Positions 1 through 7,965 of a stretch of DNA of 64,000 nt are shown piece after piece. This DNA comes from Bdellovibrio sp. NC01 (GTDB lineage Bacteria; Bdellovibrionota; Bdellovibrionia; Bdellovibrionales; Bdellovibrionaceae), in NCBI RefSeq assembly GCF_006874625.1, contig NZ_CP030034.1:682001-746000 (forward strand). Direction: 5' to 3'. Positions within the stretch are counted from its first letter, which is position 1. The number at the start of each line of letters is the position of its first letter. The notes under the pieces are model-generated. The model ran no database searches, was not told the origin of the DNA, and saw only the letters and a list, made by a program, of their open reading frames with translations. The translations under genes and the position numbers were made by a program.

Positions 1-650
1 CATGGGGCGTGATTGCGGATGGCGCCGTCGCCGAAAAATCTGTCGTCGACTTTTACTGGCGGGAATAGCAATGGAATTGCTGAAGAGGCCATGATGTGAT
101 CTGTAGAAATTGTTGTGCGTTCGCTGCGCTTGCGACCCTTATCCCATGAAGGCAAAACGTTTTTGCCTTGGATAAAAGTTGTCGTTGCAGATTTTGCGTA
201 ATCAATCGAAGTAATTGCTAATGCTGTTAAATGGCCGTCGTCGATATTTTTTTCGACTTTGGCGTAATCCATATTTGAATGAATCAATTGGCGAAGGGGA
301 GCCGTATCCATCAACGCTTTACCGGGAGTAGTTCCCGTCATACCGCCTAAAGATAACTCACTCATCCATTGCAGACCAATTTTTCCCATCGTCATTGAAT
401 CCGTGGAAAAAACTTTTTCGAAAGAAACGTCACTCCAAAGTTTCGCGAGTGATTCAGTTGCAACTTTTAAGTTATCGGCATTGGAAGCAAGTGAACTTGC
501 ATTGATCGCACCGGCACTGACACCAGATAAGAAGTCATACTTGACGGGAACACCGGATTTTTCGCTGATTTCTTGTACGGCTGCAAGTACACCGGCTTGA
601 TAAGCACCGCGGGCTCCGCCACCAGATAAAACCAGTCCCATTTTCTTCAT
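1..650 (-). CDS. Patatin-like phospholipase, N-terminal part (cut by window edge)
   Basis: The reading frame starts at the ATG whose first base is 650 and runs off the left edge with no stop, so only about 216 N-terminal residues are visible. It opens MKKMGLVLSGGGARGAY, the glycine-rich oxyanion-hole motif of patatin-like phospholipases (RssA/YchK type), and has the nucleophile elbow GVSAG about 45 residues in. Family members are Ser-Asp lipid acyl hydrolases; the catalytic Asp is expected further along, possibly beyond the window. A good ribosome binding site (GAGGGA) sits 6 bases before the ATG. No signal peptide is visible, which fits a cytoplasmic protein. Substrate cannot be inferred. 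Confidence 0.85.
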   Translation of the reverse strand, partial: MKKMGLVLSGGGARGAYQAGVLAAVQEISEKSGVPVKYDFLSGVSAGAINASSLASNADNLKVATESLAKLWSDVSFEKVFSTDSMTMGKIGLQWMSELSLGGMTGTTPGKALMDTAPLRQLIHSNMDYAKVEKNIDDGHLTALAITSIDYAKSATTTFIQGKNVLPSWDKGRKRSERTTISTDHIMASSAIPLLFPPVKVDDRFFGDGAIRNHAP

Positions 651-864
651 TTGTGTTCCCTCAAAATTGCATCGTGCATTTTCAGTTTATCGATATTTGA
701 CAACAATTGATAAGTTGCGCCGAAACGAGCCTATTGGATTTGGCCCTTAGTCCTTTGCTTAAATTGCTTATGGATGCGAACCAATAAAATTTAAAAATTT
801 TGATTTTCCCGTTAACCGACGAGGCACCTACCAAGGTCTAAGTAATAACAGAGGGAGAGCAAGG

Positions 865-1083
865 ATGCGCTTCTTAATACTGGCAGTAATTACGATGTTT
901 ATAGGTACTCAACCAACGCTGACAAAAACAAGTCAGTCATTCACGAAGGAGGCTTCTGTTTCTGACAAAATTCTAAGAAGAAGACTCTTACAGAGTCTGC
1001 AAAAAATAGAGATTTCGATTGCAACTTTTCGTGGAGGCAAACACCGGAACACTGAAAATCTAAATAAAGAAATTAACGCTTAA
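865..1083 (+). CDS. Small secreted protein of unknown function
   Basis: This 72-residue frame has a purine-rich ribosome binding site (GAGGGAGAG) before its ATG. It begins with a hydrophobic stretch (MRFLILAVITMFIGT) that could be a short signal peptide, followed by a basic region (residues 37-45) and no recognisable domain. It stands alone between a divergent phospholipase gene and the amidase gene, and a strong hairpin terminator lies 20 bases after its stop, which supports real transcription. I do not recognise a family. It could also be the coding part of a small regulatory transcript. Confidence 0.5.
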   Translation: MRFLILAVITMFIGTQPTLTKTSQSFTKEASVSDKILRRRLLQSLQKIEISIATFRGGKHRNTENLNKEINA

Positions 1084-1103
1084 TAAAATTTAAAAACTTA
1101 TAA

Positions 1104-1143
1104 AATAAAAGGAGCTCCTTGGAGGAAGCTCCTTTTATTTTTT
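1104..1143 (+). terminator. Rho-independent terminator of the 72-aa gene
   Basis: AATAAAAGGAGCT pairs with AGCTCCTTTTATT across a ten-base loop and is followed by more T residues. It directly follows the small secreted gene and precedes the amidase promoter region. Confidence 0.85.
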
Positions 1144-1211
1144 GTACATTCGCATTTTGTATTAAACCAAGTCTGGTCGACGGAAACTTTAAGACTTATT
1201 AGCCTTAAAGT

Positions 1212-2276
1212 ATGAAAACACTTTCCATTTTTTTAAGTCTTTTTATCGCAATTCCTGCCATTCCGTGCACACGCGTGATGTGGGATCATAAAAATCAAGA
1301 TGTCATTGTTGGGCGCAATATGGATTGGTCGGAAGAGACCGGCTCTAACATGTGGCTATTCCCACGAGGCATTGCTCGTGATGGTCGAGTCGAAACGAAT
1401 CCACTGAAGTGGACTTCAAAATATGGCAGCGTCGTTATCTCGATGTACGACATCGGCACCGCTGATGGAACTAACGAGAAGGGATTGACCGCGAATATTT
1501 TGTATCTGACTGAAAGTGATTTCGGTCCCCGCGATGCGAATTTACCAGGTTTGTCCGTCAGTCTGTGGGCGCAATATTTCTTGGATAACTTTGCGACGGT
1601 GAACGAAGCGATCGAAGCCATGTATGATAAACAGTTTCAAGTCGTCACGGCATCGGTGAACACCGCAATGGGACCGCGTTCTGGCCATGTTCACCTTTCA
1701 ATTTCGGACAAAACGGGTGATACCGCGATTATCGAATACATCGATACACAGCGGAAGGTGTATCACGATCGCAAATACACAGTGATGACGAACTCTCCTC
1801 CGTTTGATCAGCAATTGGATTCTCTGAAACGTTATAAAGGTTTCGGAGGTGATAAAGATTTGCCAGGAACCACTGCCGCTGCCGATCGCTTTGTGCGAGC
1901 TGCTTATTATTCACAACAATTGCCAACACCCGCAGACTATAGAGAATCCGTGGCTGGAGTTTTAAGTGTGTTGCGAAATGTTTCACAACCTTTTGGCAAG
2001 CCAGATCCGGTGCGGCCTTATATTTCCACAACACGCTGGCGTACCGTTGCTGATTTAACAAGAGGTATATATTTTTACGAGAACACACTAAGTCCCAACA
2101 TAGTGTGGGTGCAACTACCGAAACTTGATTTTAAAAAAGGCAGCGAGGTTAAGAAGATCACGCTAGTTAAAAACTTTGATTTGATAGGTGACGTGACATC
2201 GCAATTCAAAGCGACAAAAAGTTTTGAGTTCTTAAAGGGTTCTGCTCCCTTAGCTCTTAAAGCAATGAACGAATAA
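1212..2276 (+). CDS. Linear amide C-N hydrolase, choloylglycine hydrolase / penicillin V acylase family
   Basis: The 354-residue product belongs to the Ntn-hydrolase family that cleaves linear amides (bile salts, penicillin V, N-acyl homoserine lactones). Residues 1-18 are a signal peptide (MKTLSIFLSLFIAIPAIP) ending immediately before Cys19-Thr-Arg, so export and cleavage would expose the N-terminal Cys nucleophile. Arg21 and the following GRNMDWSEETGSNMW block match the family's substrate pocket. Length is typical (about 330-350). The product is probably periplasmic or outer-membrane associated. It is followed by a hairpin shared with the convergent Spy-like gene. Family assignment is firm; the substrate is unknown, and acyl-homoserine lactones or peptidoglycan-related amides are possibilities only. 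Confidence 0.9.
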   Translation: MKTLSIFLSLFIAIPAIPCTRVMWDHKNQDVIVGRNMDWSEETGSNMWLFPRGIARDGRVETNPLKWTSKYGSVVISMYDIGTADGTNEKGLTANILYLTESDFGPRDANLPGLSVSLWAQYFLDNFATVNEAIEAMYDKQFQVVTASVNTAMGPRSGHVHLSISDKTGDTAIIEYIDTQRKVYHDRKYTVMTNSPPFDQQLDSLKRYKGFGGDKDLPGTTAAADRFVRAAYYSQQLPTPADYRESVAGVLSVLRNVSQPFGKPDPVRPYISTTRWRTVADLTRGIYFYENTLSPNIVWVQLPKLDFKKGSEVKKITLVKNFDLIGDVTSQFKATKSFEFLKGSAPLALKAMNE

Positions 2277-2280
2277 AAAA

Positions 2281-2308
2281 GCCGCAGCTCTACAAAATGA
2301 GCGGCGGC
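2281..2308. terminator. Hairpin between convergent genes
   Basis: GCCGCAGCTC and GAGCGGCGGC pair around an eight-base loop just after the amidase stop and before the end of the convergent Spy-like gene. A T-rich tract is weak on the plus side, while on the minus side the stem is followed by TTTTTT, so it may terminate both genes. Confidence 0.6.
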
Positions 2309-2327
2309 TTCTGGTCTGATCCCAGGC

Positions 2328-2879
2328 TTATGGCGCTGGATTTGAATTTGGTTTTTGTGGTGGTTTTGGTTGACCCATACCCGCACAAATTTCTTTAAGT
2401 TTTTGTGCCTTTTTCATTTTTGCCCAAGCCATGGCACATTTGAATGCAGGCTCTCTTTGTTCTGGTTTTAAAATATCATAGAAAATTTTAACTTGAAGGG
2501 TACCAACGGCGTCACCTAAATTGCCCATTGCCGTTTTGGCAGCAGTCAGACTGTTGTTCGCATCGTCTTTTGTTGATGCTGTATCCATGAAGGTGTGAAG
2601 CACATCGAGCATCGCATTTTTAACTTCTGCTGAAAGCGTATTCTTTTGTTTTGCGAACTCGTAGTACGCTTGTTTCAAAGATGCTTTCTGAGTGTCATCC
2701 AAATTTACCGTTTTGCAGACATCTGGAGCTGCAAGTGGATTAAACAAAGTGCCTTCAGAGAATGCTAAAGCTACTTCAGAGCTGTTGTCTTGTTCTTCAG
2801 CCACCACTGATGTTGGAGCGGCAAACGCTGGCATTGCAATAGCCGCACTCGCAAGAAGACTGCATACGTAAAACTTCAT
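2328..2879 (-). CDS. Periplasmic Spy/CpxP-like helical protein
   Basis: The 183-residue protein has a clear signal peptide (cleavage after AFAA, residue 21) and a mature part predicted to be helical. The segment ILKPEQREPAFKC (about residues 137-149) resembles the LTPEQR motif of Spy/CpxP-type periplasmic chaperones and metal sensors. Two cysteines (in DVCKTV and FKCAM) could form a disulfide. The last 15 residues are a Pro/Asn-rich tail. A good ribosome binding site (AGGAGG) precedes the ATG. The family link is by motif only; function as a stress chaperone is inference. Confidence 0.6.
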   Translation of the reverse strand: MKFYVCSLLASAAIAMPAFAAPTSVVAEEQDNSSEVALAFSEGTLFNPLAAPDVCKTVNLDDTQKASLKQAYYEFAKQKNTLSAEVKNAMLDVLHTFMDTASTKDDANNSLTAAKTAMGNLGDAVGTLQVKIFYDILKPEQREPAFKCAMAWAKMKKAQKLKEICAGMGQPKPPQKPNSNPAP

Positions 2880-3078
2880 TAGAAACCTCCTATTGGTTTG
2901 TGTGAGTTCGATTTTGAAAACACAAAGCCAAGTTGGGAAGAACGAAGCGCGGAGTTTGTTGAAAGTGTTTTGAATTGATGAATGGGTTTGCGGGAACTCA
3001 AGGAATACTTCTAAATTTGTTTTTCTGCTTATTCCAAACTCTTTACATAATTCTGATGAAGGAGTTTTTTCCTTAGTG

Positions 3079-3112
3079 CAAAGGAAGGCGACCTTTTGAA
3101 AGGCCGCCTTTT
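3079..3112 (-). terminator. Terminator of the chloroperoxidase-like hydrolase
   Basis: On the minus strand AAAAGGCGGCCTTT pairs with AAAGGTCGCCTT a few bases after the stop of the hydrolase gene. The T-tract is short, so efficiency is uncertain. Confidence 0.6.
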
Positions 3113-3116
3113 CTAA

Positions 3117-3980
3117 TTACATAGTTCTGTCTTGGGCGCGCGAAACTGTGCGTTTTGCATTTTTCTGTGCGAATGAAAGCAACTCTTTGTTGATTTCATC
3201 TTTGTGAGTCGTTGGCATGCCGTGGCTGCCGCCTTTTACAATAATAAGTTCCGCCTGTTTTACGAATTCGGGAACACGTTTCGCTGTCACTTCGATAGGG
3301 ACGATTTGATCGTCATCTCCGTGAAGGACCAATGTCGGCATATCAAACTTACGAAGATCATCGCGGAAGTCTGTTTCAGAGAATTGTTTTACACAGTCAT
3401 AGTGCGCTTTTAGACTTCCTTGCATGCCTTGCAAATAGAAAGACTCTTTCACGCCTTCGCTGACTGATTTAAGTAGGCGATTTGCACCGTAAAACTTTTC
3501 AGGAAAGTCTTTAAAAAGTTGCGCGCGATCTTTTTGTACACCTTCACGAATGCCATCGAAAACTTCCATAGGTACGCCTTTTGGATTGTCTTCGGTTTTT
3601 AACATCAAAGGTGTGACGGCGCCGACGAGTACGGCACCTGCGACACGATTTGTTCCGTGACGGCCGATATAGCGCGCCACTTCACCGCCACCTGTCGAGT
3701 GACCTACCAGAATCGCGTCTTGTAGATTTAAAGTTTCGATCAATGTCGCCAAGTCATCAGCGTATTGATCCATGTTGTTACCTTCCCATGTTTGTTCAGA
3801 ACGACCATGACCACGACGGTCGTGTGCAATCACACGGTAACCACTCGATGCCAAGAACATCATTTGATCTTCCCATGCATCAGAGCTCAATGGCCAACCA
3901 TGACTAAATACAATTGGTTGTCCTTTGCCCCAGTCTTTATAATAAAGTGTCGCACCGTCTTTTGCTTTGAATGTGTTCAT
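3117..3980 (-). CDS. Alpha/beta hydrolase, non-haem chloroperoxidase-like
   Basis: The chosen start is the ATG at 3980 ([17 protein letters not shown]), 7 bases after a GAGAG ribosome binding site; an upstream in-frame ATG would add 12 untypical residues. The 287-residue product matches the esterase/perhydrolase branch of the alpha/beta hydrolase fold: [10 protein letters not shown] (oxyanion loop), DRRGHGRS, nucleophile elbow GHSTGG, acid residue in [10 protein letters not shown] and the late catalytic His in KGGSHGMP. No signal peptide, so cytoplasmic. Such enzymes hydrolyse small esters and can perhydrolyse carboxylic acids; the physiological substrate is not evident. Single gene with its own terminator. 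Confidence 0.88.
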   Translation of the reverse strand: MNTFKAKDGATLYYKDWGKGQPIVFSHGWPLSSDAWEDQMMFLASSGYRVIAHDRRGHGRSEQTWEGNNMDQYADDLATLIETLNLQDAILVGHSTGGGEVARYIGRHGTNRVAGAVLVGAVTPLMLKTEDNPKGVPMEVFDGIREGVQKDRAQLFKDFPEKFYGANRLLKSVSEGVKESFYLQGMQGSLKAHYDCVKQFSETDFRDDLRKFDMPTLVLHGDDDQIVPIEVTAKRVPEFVKQAELIIVKGGSHGMPTTHKDEINKELLSFAQKNAKRTVSRAQDRTM

Positions 3981-4142
3981 ATAAATCTCTCTTTCGTTTT
4001 GTGTTTTTGATTTCAAATAAATTTGAAAGCGTTGTTGATGTATTAAGAAATAAACGGCAGAGCTGATAAAGAATAGTATTAGTTTTTTATGTAGATGATT
4101 AACATAAACTATATAGTTTTGTGGGCCATCGAGGAGAGTTTC

Positions 4143-5183
4143 ATGCGTAAGTTCTTCTTAACTGTGTCAGTTGTTTTAATTCTCGCGATCGTCGTTATTC
4201 AGGTTTCTTCTTATTTTTCTCCGTTCGCAAAATCGATGCTGGTGCGTTTGGTTTTTAATGTTGGTGCTACGGTCGCTTCACACAAGATGGAAGGCCATGT
4301 GCCTGAGCATATCAGCGAAAGATTGGATGTGCCTTACGATGCGACGGATAAAGAAGCGCTGTTAGATATTTTCTCGTCAGTCGATTTGGAAAAGTTCAAT
4401 CATGGTTTGCCGACGATTGTGTGGACCCATGGTGGTGGTTGGGTGTCGGGGAATAAGTCACAAGTGCGCAACTACGCAAAGATTCTAGCTTCAAAGGGTT
4501 TTACGGTTGTGGCGATCGATTATTCGGTGGCGCCCGGGGCACGATATCCAACACCTGTGCGCCAGGCTTTAAAGGCCCTTAGTTATTTGAATCGTCATGC
4601 AGCTGCTTTCAAGATTGATCCCAAGAAAATATTTTTAGCCGGGGATTCGGCAGGGGCGCAAATCACGGCACAAGTTGCGAATATCTTGTCATCACCTGAA
4701 TACGCAAGGGCCATTGGACTTGCTCCGACGATGAAGCGAGAAAATGTCTTGGGTTTGCTTTTGTATTGTGGAATTTATGATCCTGCAATCGTTGACGTGA
4801 AGGGTGGCTGGGGAAGTTATATCAAGGCGATGATGTGGTCGTATTTTGGTAAGAAAGACTTTCAAAACACCAGCGGCTTTAAAGAGTTTTCAGTTGTCGA
4901 TCACATGACTCACGATTTTCCTCCGTTTTTTGTGACGGTCGGAAATGGTGATACAGTGATGCCGCAGTCGTTGTCCCTTGTTCGCAAAGCTGAATCTTTA
5001 GGAGTTCGTCACGACATGCTGTTCTTTGAGGCGGAATATTCGCCCAAACTTAAACATGAATATCAATTTGACCTGGATAGTGATGCTGGCAAGCAAGCTT
5101 TACAACGTGCGCTCGCGTTTATGAATGCACGTCTCAAGGACACGAACCAAGAAACGAAATCGCTTATCAGTTTACAACATTGA
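4143..5183 (+). CDS. Membrane-anchored alpha/beta hydrolase, hormone-sensitive-lipase-like esterase
   Basis: The ATG at 4143 has a strong ribosome binding site (GAGGAGAG) and begins a hydrophobic leader (residues 3-22), probably an uncleaved signal anchor. The HSL-family motif HGGGW (about residue 95) provides the oxyanion hole, GDSAGAQ (about residue 164) carries the Ser nucleophile, and a late NGD and a His near the C-terminus fit the acid/base residues. Length is 346 residues. This family hydrolyses short-chain esters or lipids on the periplasmic side of the membrane. It converges with the next gene, only 7 bases away. Confidence 0.85.
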   Translation: MRKFFLTVSVVLILAIVVIQVSSYFSPFAKSMLVRLVFNVGATVASHKMEGHVPEHISERLDVPYDATDKEALLDIFSSVDLEKFNHGLPTIVWTHGGGWVSGNKSQVRNYAKILASKGFTVVAIDYSVAPGARYPTPVRQALKALSYLNRHAAAFKIDPKKIFLAGDSAGAQITAQVANILSSPEYARAIGLAPTMKRENVLGLLLYCGIYDPAIVDVKGGWGSYIKAMMWSYFGKKDFQNTSGFKEFSVVDHMTHDFPPFFVTVGNGDTVMPQSLSLVRKAESLGVRHDMLFFEAEYSPKLKHEYQFDLDSDAGKQALQRALAFMNARLKDTNQETKSLISLQH

Positions 5184-5190
5184 ACGATAA

Positions 5191-6822
5191 TTATTTCGGC
5201 ATCACTTTTGAGCTAACAGTCGGCGCATGCAGAATTGTAAAGTCGACGGCACCGGGGATGCTGATTTGTTTGGAATCAGCATTGCCGTAAGTGCGATAAA
5301 AGATCGTACCTGCATCGTTCATCAAAGCTTCGTATTTCAACCCTTGGAAATATTTGCTGCCTCTTCCTTGAATTGGAAAATCTTTGTTTTTAAGAGTGTA
5401 CGTCGTCACTGAGTGATAGTCGTCAATCTCTTCAAATTGAGAGCTCGCTGTTTTAAGCTCTCCTGATTTATTTAAAAGATAAAGATCTTCGTAAACGACG
5501 CCACCAGTACCATGGACCCAGCCTTGCGGATCTTGCAGGCCATCTGGTTTTTTATAAAAGGACAGTGGCACTGTATCTTGCGACATCAGATAAAGTTCCC
5601 CCGTCGTTGTCAAAAACACCACATCACCAAATTGCGCTAAGAAGTAACGCGAAAAATCCGGAGCTGTTTGTTGATCGTGATCAGGTACGAATTTAACCAG
5701 TTTCAGGGTTGTTGCACCGTCTAGAAGTTTTGCTGCTAAATATGTTTTTTCTGAAGTTTGTACCGAGAAATAAGTGCGATTTGCCTGTCCCGGCATTCCT
5801 ACGCGGGCGGCATCCATCACAAACATATCGCGCGGAATGAGACTGTCGTTATAGAACTGAAGTCCCGCGAAGGTACTCCATGAATACAGGTGGCCTAGAT
5901 TTGTGTAGATCATGATGCCGCTATTGCGGAACGCGAATTCAATGCGTGTCGCGTATTCATGAGGGTAAGAATATTTGAGCGAAAGCTTTTTGCTAACGCC
6001 AGTTTCAGGCGCGATAATGATGATATCGTGATTATGATCAAGGACCGCAAGCACGTCTTCTTTCTTCGCAAGGGCAGCTGGGATTTCATTGAAGCGACCT
6101 ACTAAATAAACTAACGCCCATGTTGAAAGATATTCTCTTTCAGCTTGTGATAGATTCACACCATAAAGGGCCATGCCTGCATTCCACAAAACTTCGTAAG
6201 CGTAGGCACCAGCACTGGTGGCACTGACGTCGAAACTTTGATCACAACCGCCATCACTGCGCGGAATGTCTCCACCTCGGCATAGAACGTGTTTCTGTGC
6301 TGTTTGGACTGAGTGACGTGACTCGTGAATGATCGTCGAAATGGCTGAAAGCGGATCCATGCCGAAGAAATATCCACCGATGTAGATTTTCTTTTCCACA
6401 GTGTTGTTGTAAGCAATGGAACTTTTTTGTGTCAGATCGTTTTCGATGCTCACAACATTTTTGCCAACGTATTCCAAATTGTCGGCAAAATCTTTTTGCA
6501 CATCGGGCAGCCAATTTTTTGGCGCACTCATCTTAAGCTTACTCATGTATAGCAAAGCTTTACCTAAGATCGCTCGGTAGGATTGATCACACGTTAGTGG
6601 ACCTTCAGGAATTATCAGATGAACTTGTTTTGCCATCGCCTGATATTGTTCTTCCGTCGGGCAGGGCAAAGTCGCAAATGACACCGGGTCTTGAGACGGA
6701 GCTTCGGAGCTAAATTCCGCTTTGCTCTGAGTAAAATCACACGGAGAAAAATATCCCCACGAAAAACCCAGCACACACGCGATGAATAGAAATGAAAACT
6801 TGTAAAGCTTACTTCGCATCAT
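5191..6822 (-). CDS. Secreted or anchored protein with HExxH metallopeptidase-like motif
   Basis: The start is set at the ATG at 6822 (MMRSKLYKFSFLFIACVLG), which gives an N-terminal membrane segment or signal peptide; a longer frame exists upstream but lies inside the preceding gene. About residues 155-165 read STIIHESRHSVQ, an HExxH zinc-ligand signature on a hydrophobic helix, followed by paired cysteines (VLCRGGD and GGCDQS) and SAGAYAYE, which could supply a third ligand. The C-terminal half is rich in beta-strand-like segments with YFL, TTTGELYLM and SGELKTA repeats, suggesting a propeller. It overlaps the upstream gene by 14 bases, so the two are translated together. No named family was recognised; peptidase activity is inference. 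Confidence 0.6.
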   Translation of the reverse strand: MMRSKLYKFSFLFIACVLGFSWGYFSPCDFTQSKAEFSSEAPSQDPVSFATLPCPTEEQYQAMAKQVHLIIPEGPLTCDQSYRAILGKALLYMSKLKMSAPKNWLPDVQKDFADNLEYVGKNVVSIENDLTQKSSIAYNNTVEKKIYIGGYFFGMDPLSAISTIIHESRHSVQTAQKHVLCRGGDIPRSDGGCDQSFDVSATSAGAYAYEVLWNAGMALYGVNLSQAEREYLSTWALVYLVGRFNEIPAALAKKEDVLAVLDHNHDIIIIAPETGVSKKLSLKYSYPHEYATRIEFAFRNSGIMIYTNLGHLYSWSTFAGLQFYNDSLIPRDMFVMDAARVGMPGQANRTYFSVQTSEKTYLAAKLLDGATTLKLVKFVPDHDQQTAPDFSRYFLAQFGDVVFLTTTGELYLMSQDTVPLSFYKKPDGLQDPQGWVHGTGGVVYEDLYLLNKSGELKTASSQFEEIDDYHSVTTYTLKNKDFPIQGRGSKYFQGLKYEALMNDAGTIFYRTYGNADSKQISIPGAVDFTILHAPTVSSKVMPK

Positions 6823-7474
6823 GCACCACGGCTTGCAGAAGTTCTGCTTCCGACTGCGAAGCCAGAGCGACAACACGCGAATCTAAGCGCGAATAATAGT
6901 TCTCGCGCTCGGAAGTCGTCAGAAATGATTTTACATTTTTAAACGCCTGACGTTTTACCAACCAGTTTTCGTCTTTGTTATCTAAAACCGTCTGATAAAA
7001 ACTTTTAAGCTGTGGGGCAAGAGTGGCGCTGGGTGAACGCTTCGCTGGTATCTGTTCTTCAAGCGCTTTCAAAATTCCCACGCGATCAGCAATCACAGCC
7101 TGATATTGCGCACGCGTCTGCGGATAAGCCTGCGTGAATAAACTCTGCAATTTCTGAACATCAGCGGGCTGCAACTGTGCCAGTGCTTTTCCACCGAAGA
7201 GCTGACGATAAAGTGGCGCACCGTGCGTGCTGGTTACAACATCAATAAGTGAGCGAAATGAAGGTGCTGTGCCAGGTTTGATAAATCCAATCAAAGATTT
7301 TTTCTGCGGCTCACTTGGCGAAGCGGTTTCATGCGCCTCATTTGAAACAGCAGAATCTTGCACAACCGAAGTCACTTCCGGCAAAGAAACAGTTTTGGCT
7401 TTTCTGCCTAAAAAATAAAACGAGAAAAACAAAACAGCAAAAATAGATAAGTATTGGAATTGTTTCTTATTCAT
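6809..7474 (-). CDS. Membrane-anchored protein of unknown function, partner of the HExxH protein
   Basis: The ATG at 7474 (MNKKQFQYLSIFAVLFFSFYFLG) starts a 221-residue product with one N-terminal membrane helix (residues 8-24) and a mostly helical periplasmic part rich in Ala, Gln and Lys. No catalytic motif is visible. The last codons overlap the start of the HExxH gene, so coupled translation and a joint function are likely. No clear Shine-Dalgarno is seen; instead TCCGATAA lies exactly 7 bases before the ATG, a pattern also seen in front of two other genes in this window. Family unknown. Confidence 0.6.
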   Translation of the reverse strand: MNKKQFQYLSIFAVLFFSFYFLGRKAKTVSLPEVTSVVQDSAVSNEAHETASPSEPQKKSLIGFIKPGTAPSFRSLIDVVTSTHGAPLYRQLFGGKALAQLQPADVQKLQSLFTQAYPQTRAQYQAVIADRVGILKALEEQIPAKRSPSATLAPQLKSFYQTVLDNKDENWLVKRQAFKNVKSFLTTSERENYYSRLDSRVVALASQSEAELLQAVVHDAK

Positions 7475-7593
7475 CCATTTCTTATCGGAATGAAACAGGA
7501 AGCACAGCACGGATCAAGGTCGAGGAGAATCAGAAAATAAGAAGATATTGGCAAGTGCTCTTGGTTTTTAAATGCAAAGATGACCTTCAAACT

Positions 7594-7725
7594 ATGGGTC
7601 TGCGTTTTGTGGCGTCAGGTACGGCTGGGGCTAATAACGTAAAAATGACGGACGGTGGTGTGCCTGGTGCTTCGTTCGCAAAAATTAACTCTGATACTGG
7701 TAAAACAGAAACGTCGGTGACTTGA
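7594..7725 (+). pseudogene. Orphan coding fragment of 43 residues
   Basis: The frame from ATG 7594 to TGA 7723-7725 reads MGLRFVASGTAGANNVKMT and so on, with a composition (Gly, Ala, Ser, Thr, Asn, balanced charges) that looks like a genuine extracellular or structural protein end rather than noise. The frame stays open upstream to about 7510 without a plausible start or ribosome binding site. I could not assign a family. It may be the 3' end of a gene broken by insertion or deletion at the tRNA-Leu hot spot, or a very short gene. Confidence 0.3.
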
Positions 7726-7728
7726 ATC

Positions 7729-7862
7729 GGCCATCGAGGCCGCTTCAAGTCATAGGTGCCCCGCGAGGGAGTGCGACTGCGGGCCATAGTGGCCCTTGCG
7801 CCTTCGGCGTGATCGCAAAGCGATCATCGAAAAAATAGCATCCTGCTATTTTTTGGAACCCC
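7729..7862. repeat. Cluster of short perfect hairpins
   Basis: In 134 bases there are CGGCC-ATCGA-GGCCG (7729-7743), CCCGC...GCGGG enclosing the tRNA-like piece, GGGCCA-TAG-TGGCCC, CGCC-TTC-GGCG, GATCGC-AAA-GCGATC and AAAAAATAGCA-TCC-TGCTATTTTTT. They are almost back to back and not within a gene. The arrangement could be a structured RNA, a palindromic repeat unit array, or folded recombination-site DNA. Confidence 0.6.
7755..7770 (-). repeat. Partial copy of the tRNA-Leu 3' end
   Basis: GGTGCCCCGCGAGGGA is identical to 17033-17048, that is, the acceptor stem and first T-stem bases of tRNA-Leu read on the minus strand. It lies 190 bp outside the left junction of the element and lacks the rest of a tRNA. 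It could be the scar of an earlier insertion. Confidence 0.5.
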
Positions 7863-7902
7863 CAAAGTTCTGAGTTCCAGCCCGCTCGTGGATACTAAGG
7901 TA

Positions 7903-7946
7903 AAAATAAAAAAAGCGACCACTTTGGGTCGCTTTTTTTATTTTTA
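7903..7946 (-). terminator. Original tRNA-Leu terminator, now separated by the element
   Basis: AAAAATAAAAAAAGCGACC pairs with GGTCGCTTTTTTTATTTTT around a short loop. On the minus strand it sits directly after the 20-bp repeat that completes the tRNA 3' end, so before insertion it would have ended the tRNA-Leu transcript. It may also act in the plus direction. Confidence 0.75.
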
Positions 7947-7965
7947 GATTTGGTGCCCCGCGAGG
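7946..7965. repeat. Left attachment repeat (attL) of the element
   Basis: AGATTTGGTGCCCCGCGAGG matches 17027-17046 base for base; identity stops at once on both sides. The repeat covers the tRNA CCA end and acceptor stem, so the insertion regenerates an intact tRNA on the other side. Confidence 0.9.

Larger units (their letters stand above)
7475..7945. other. Gene-poor region to the left of the mobile element
   Basis: About 470 bases without a complete gene. It contains an orphan open fragment ending at 7725, a run of five or six short perfect hairpins from 7729 to 7862, a 16-bp partial copy of the tRNA-Leu 3' end at 7755-7770, and a strong terminator at 7903-7946. This is the DNA that would have followed tRNA-Leu before the element inserted, so some of it may be debris of older insertions at the same site. 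Confidence 0.6.

Noticed and set aside
7587-7787. A minus-strand frame of 66 codons
   Set aside because: It runs through hairpins and the tRNA-derived piece and has no start signal or protein-like pattern.
7755-7800. A second complete tRNA gene
   Set aside because: Only the acceptor and first T-stem bases match; no D-arm or anticodon arm could be built.
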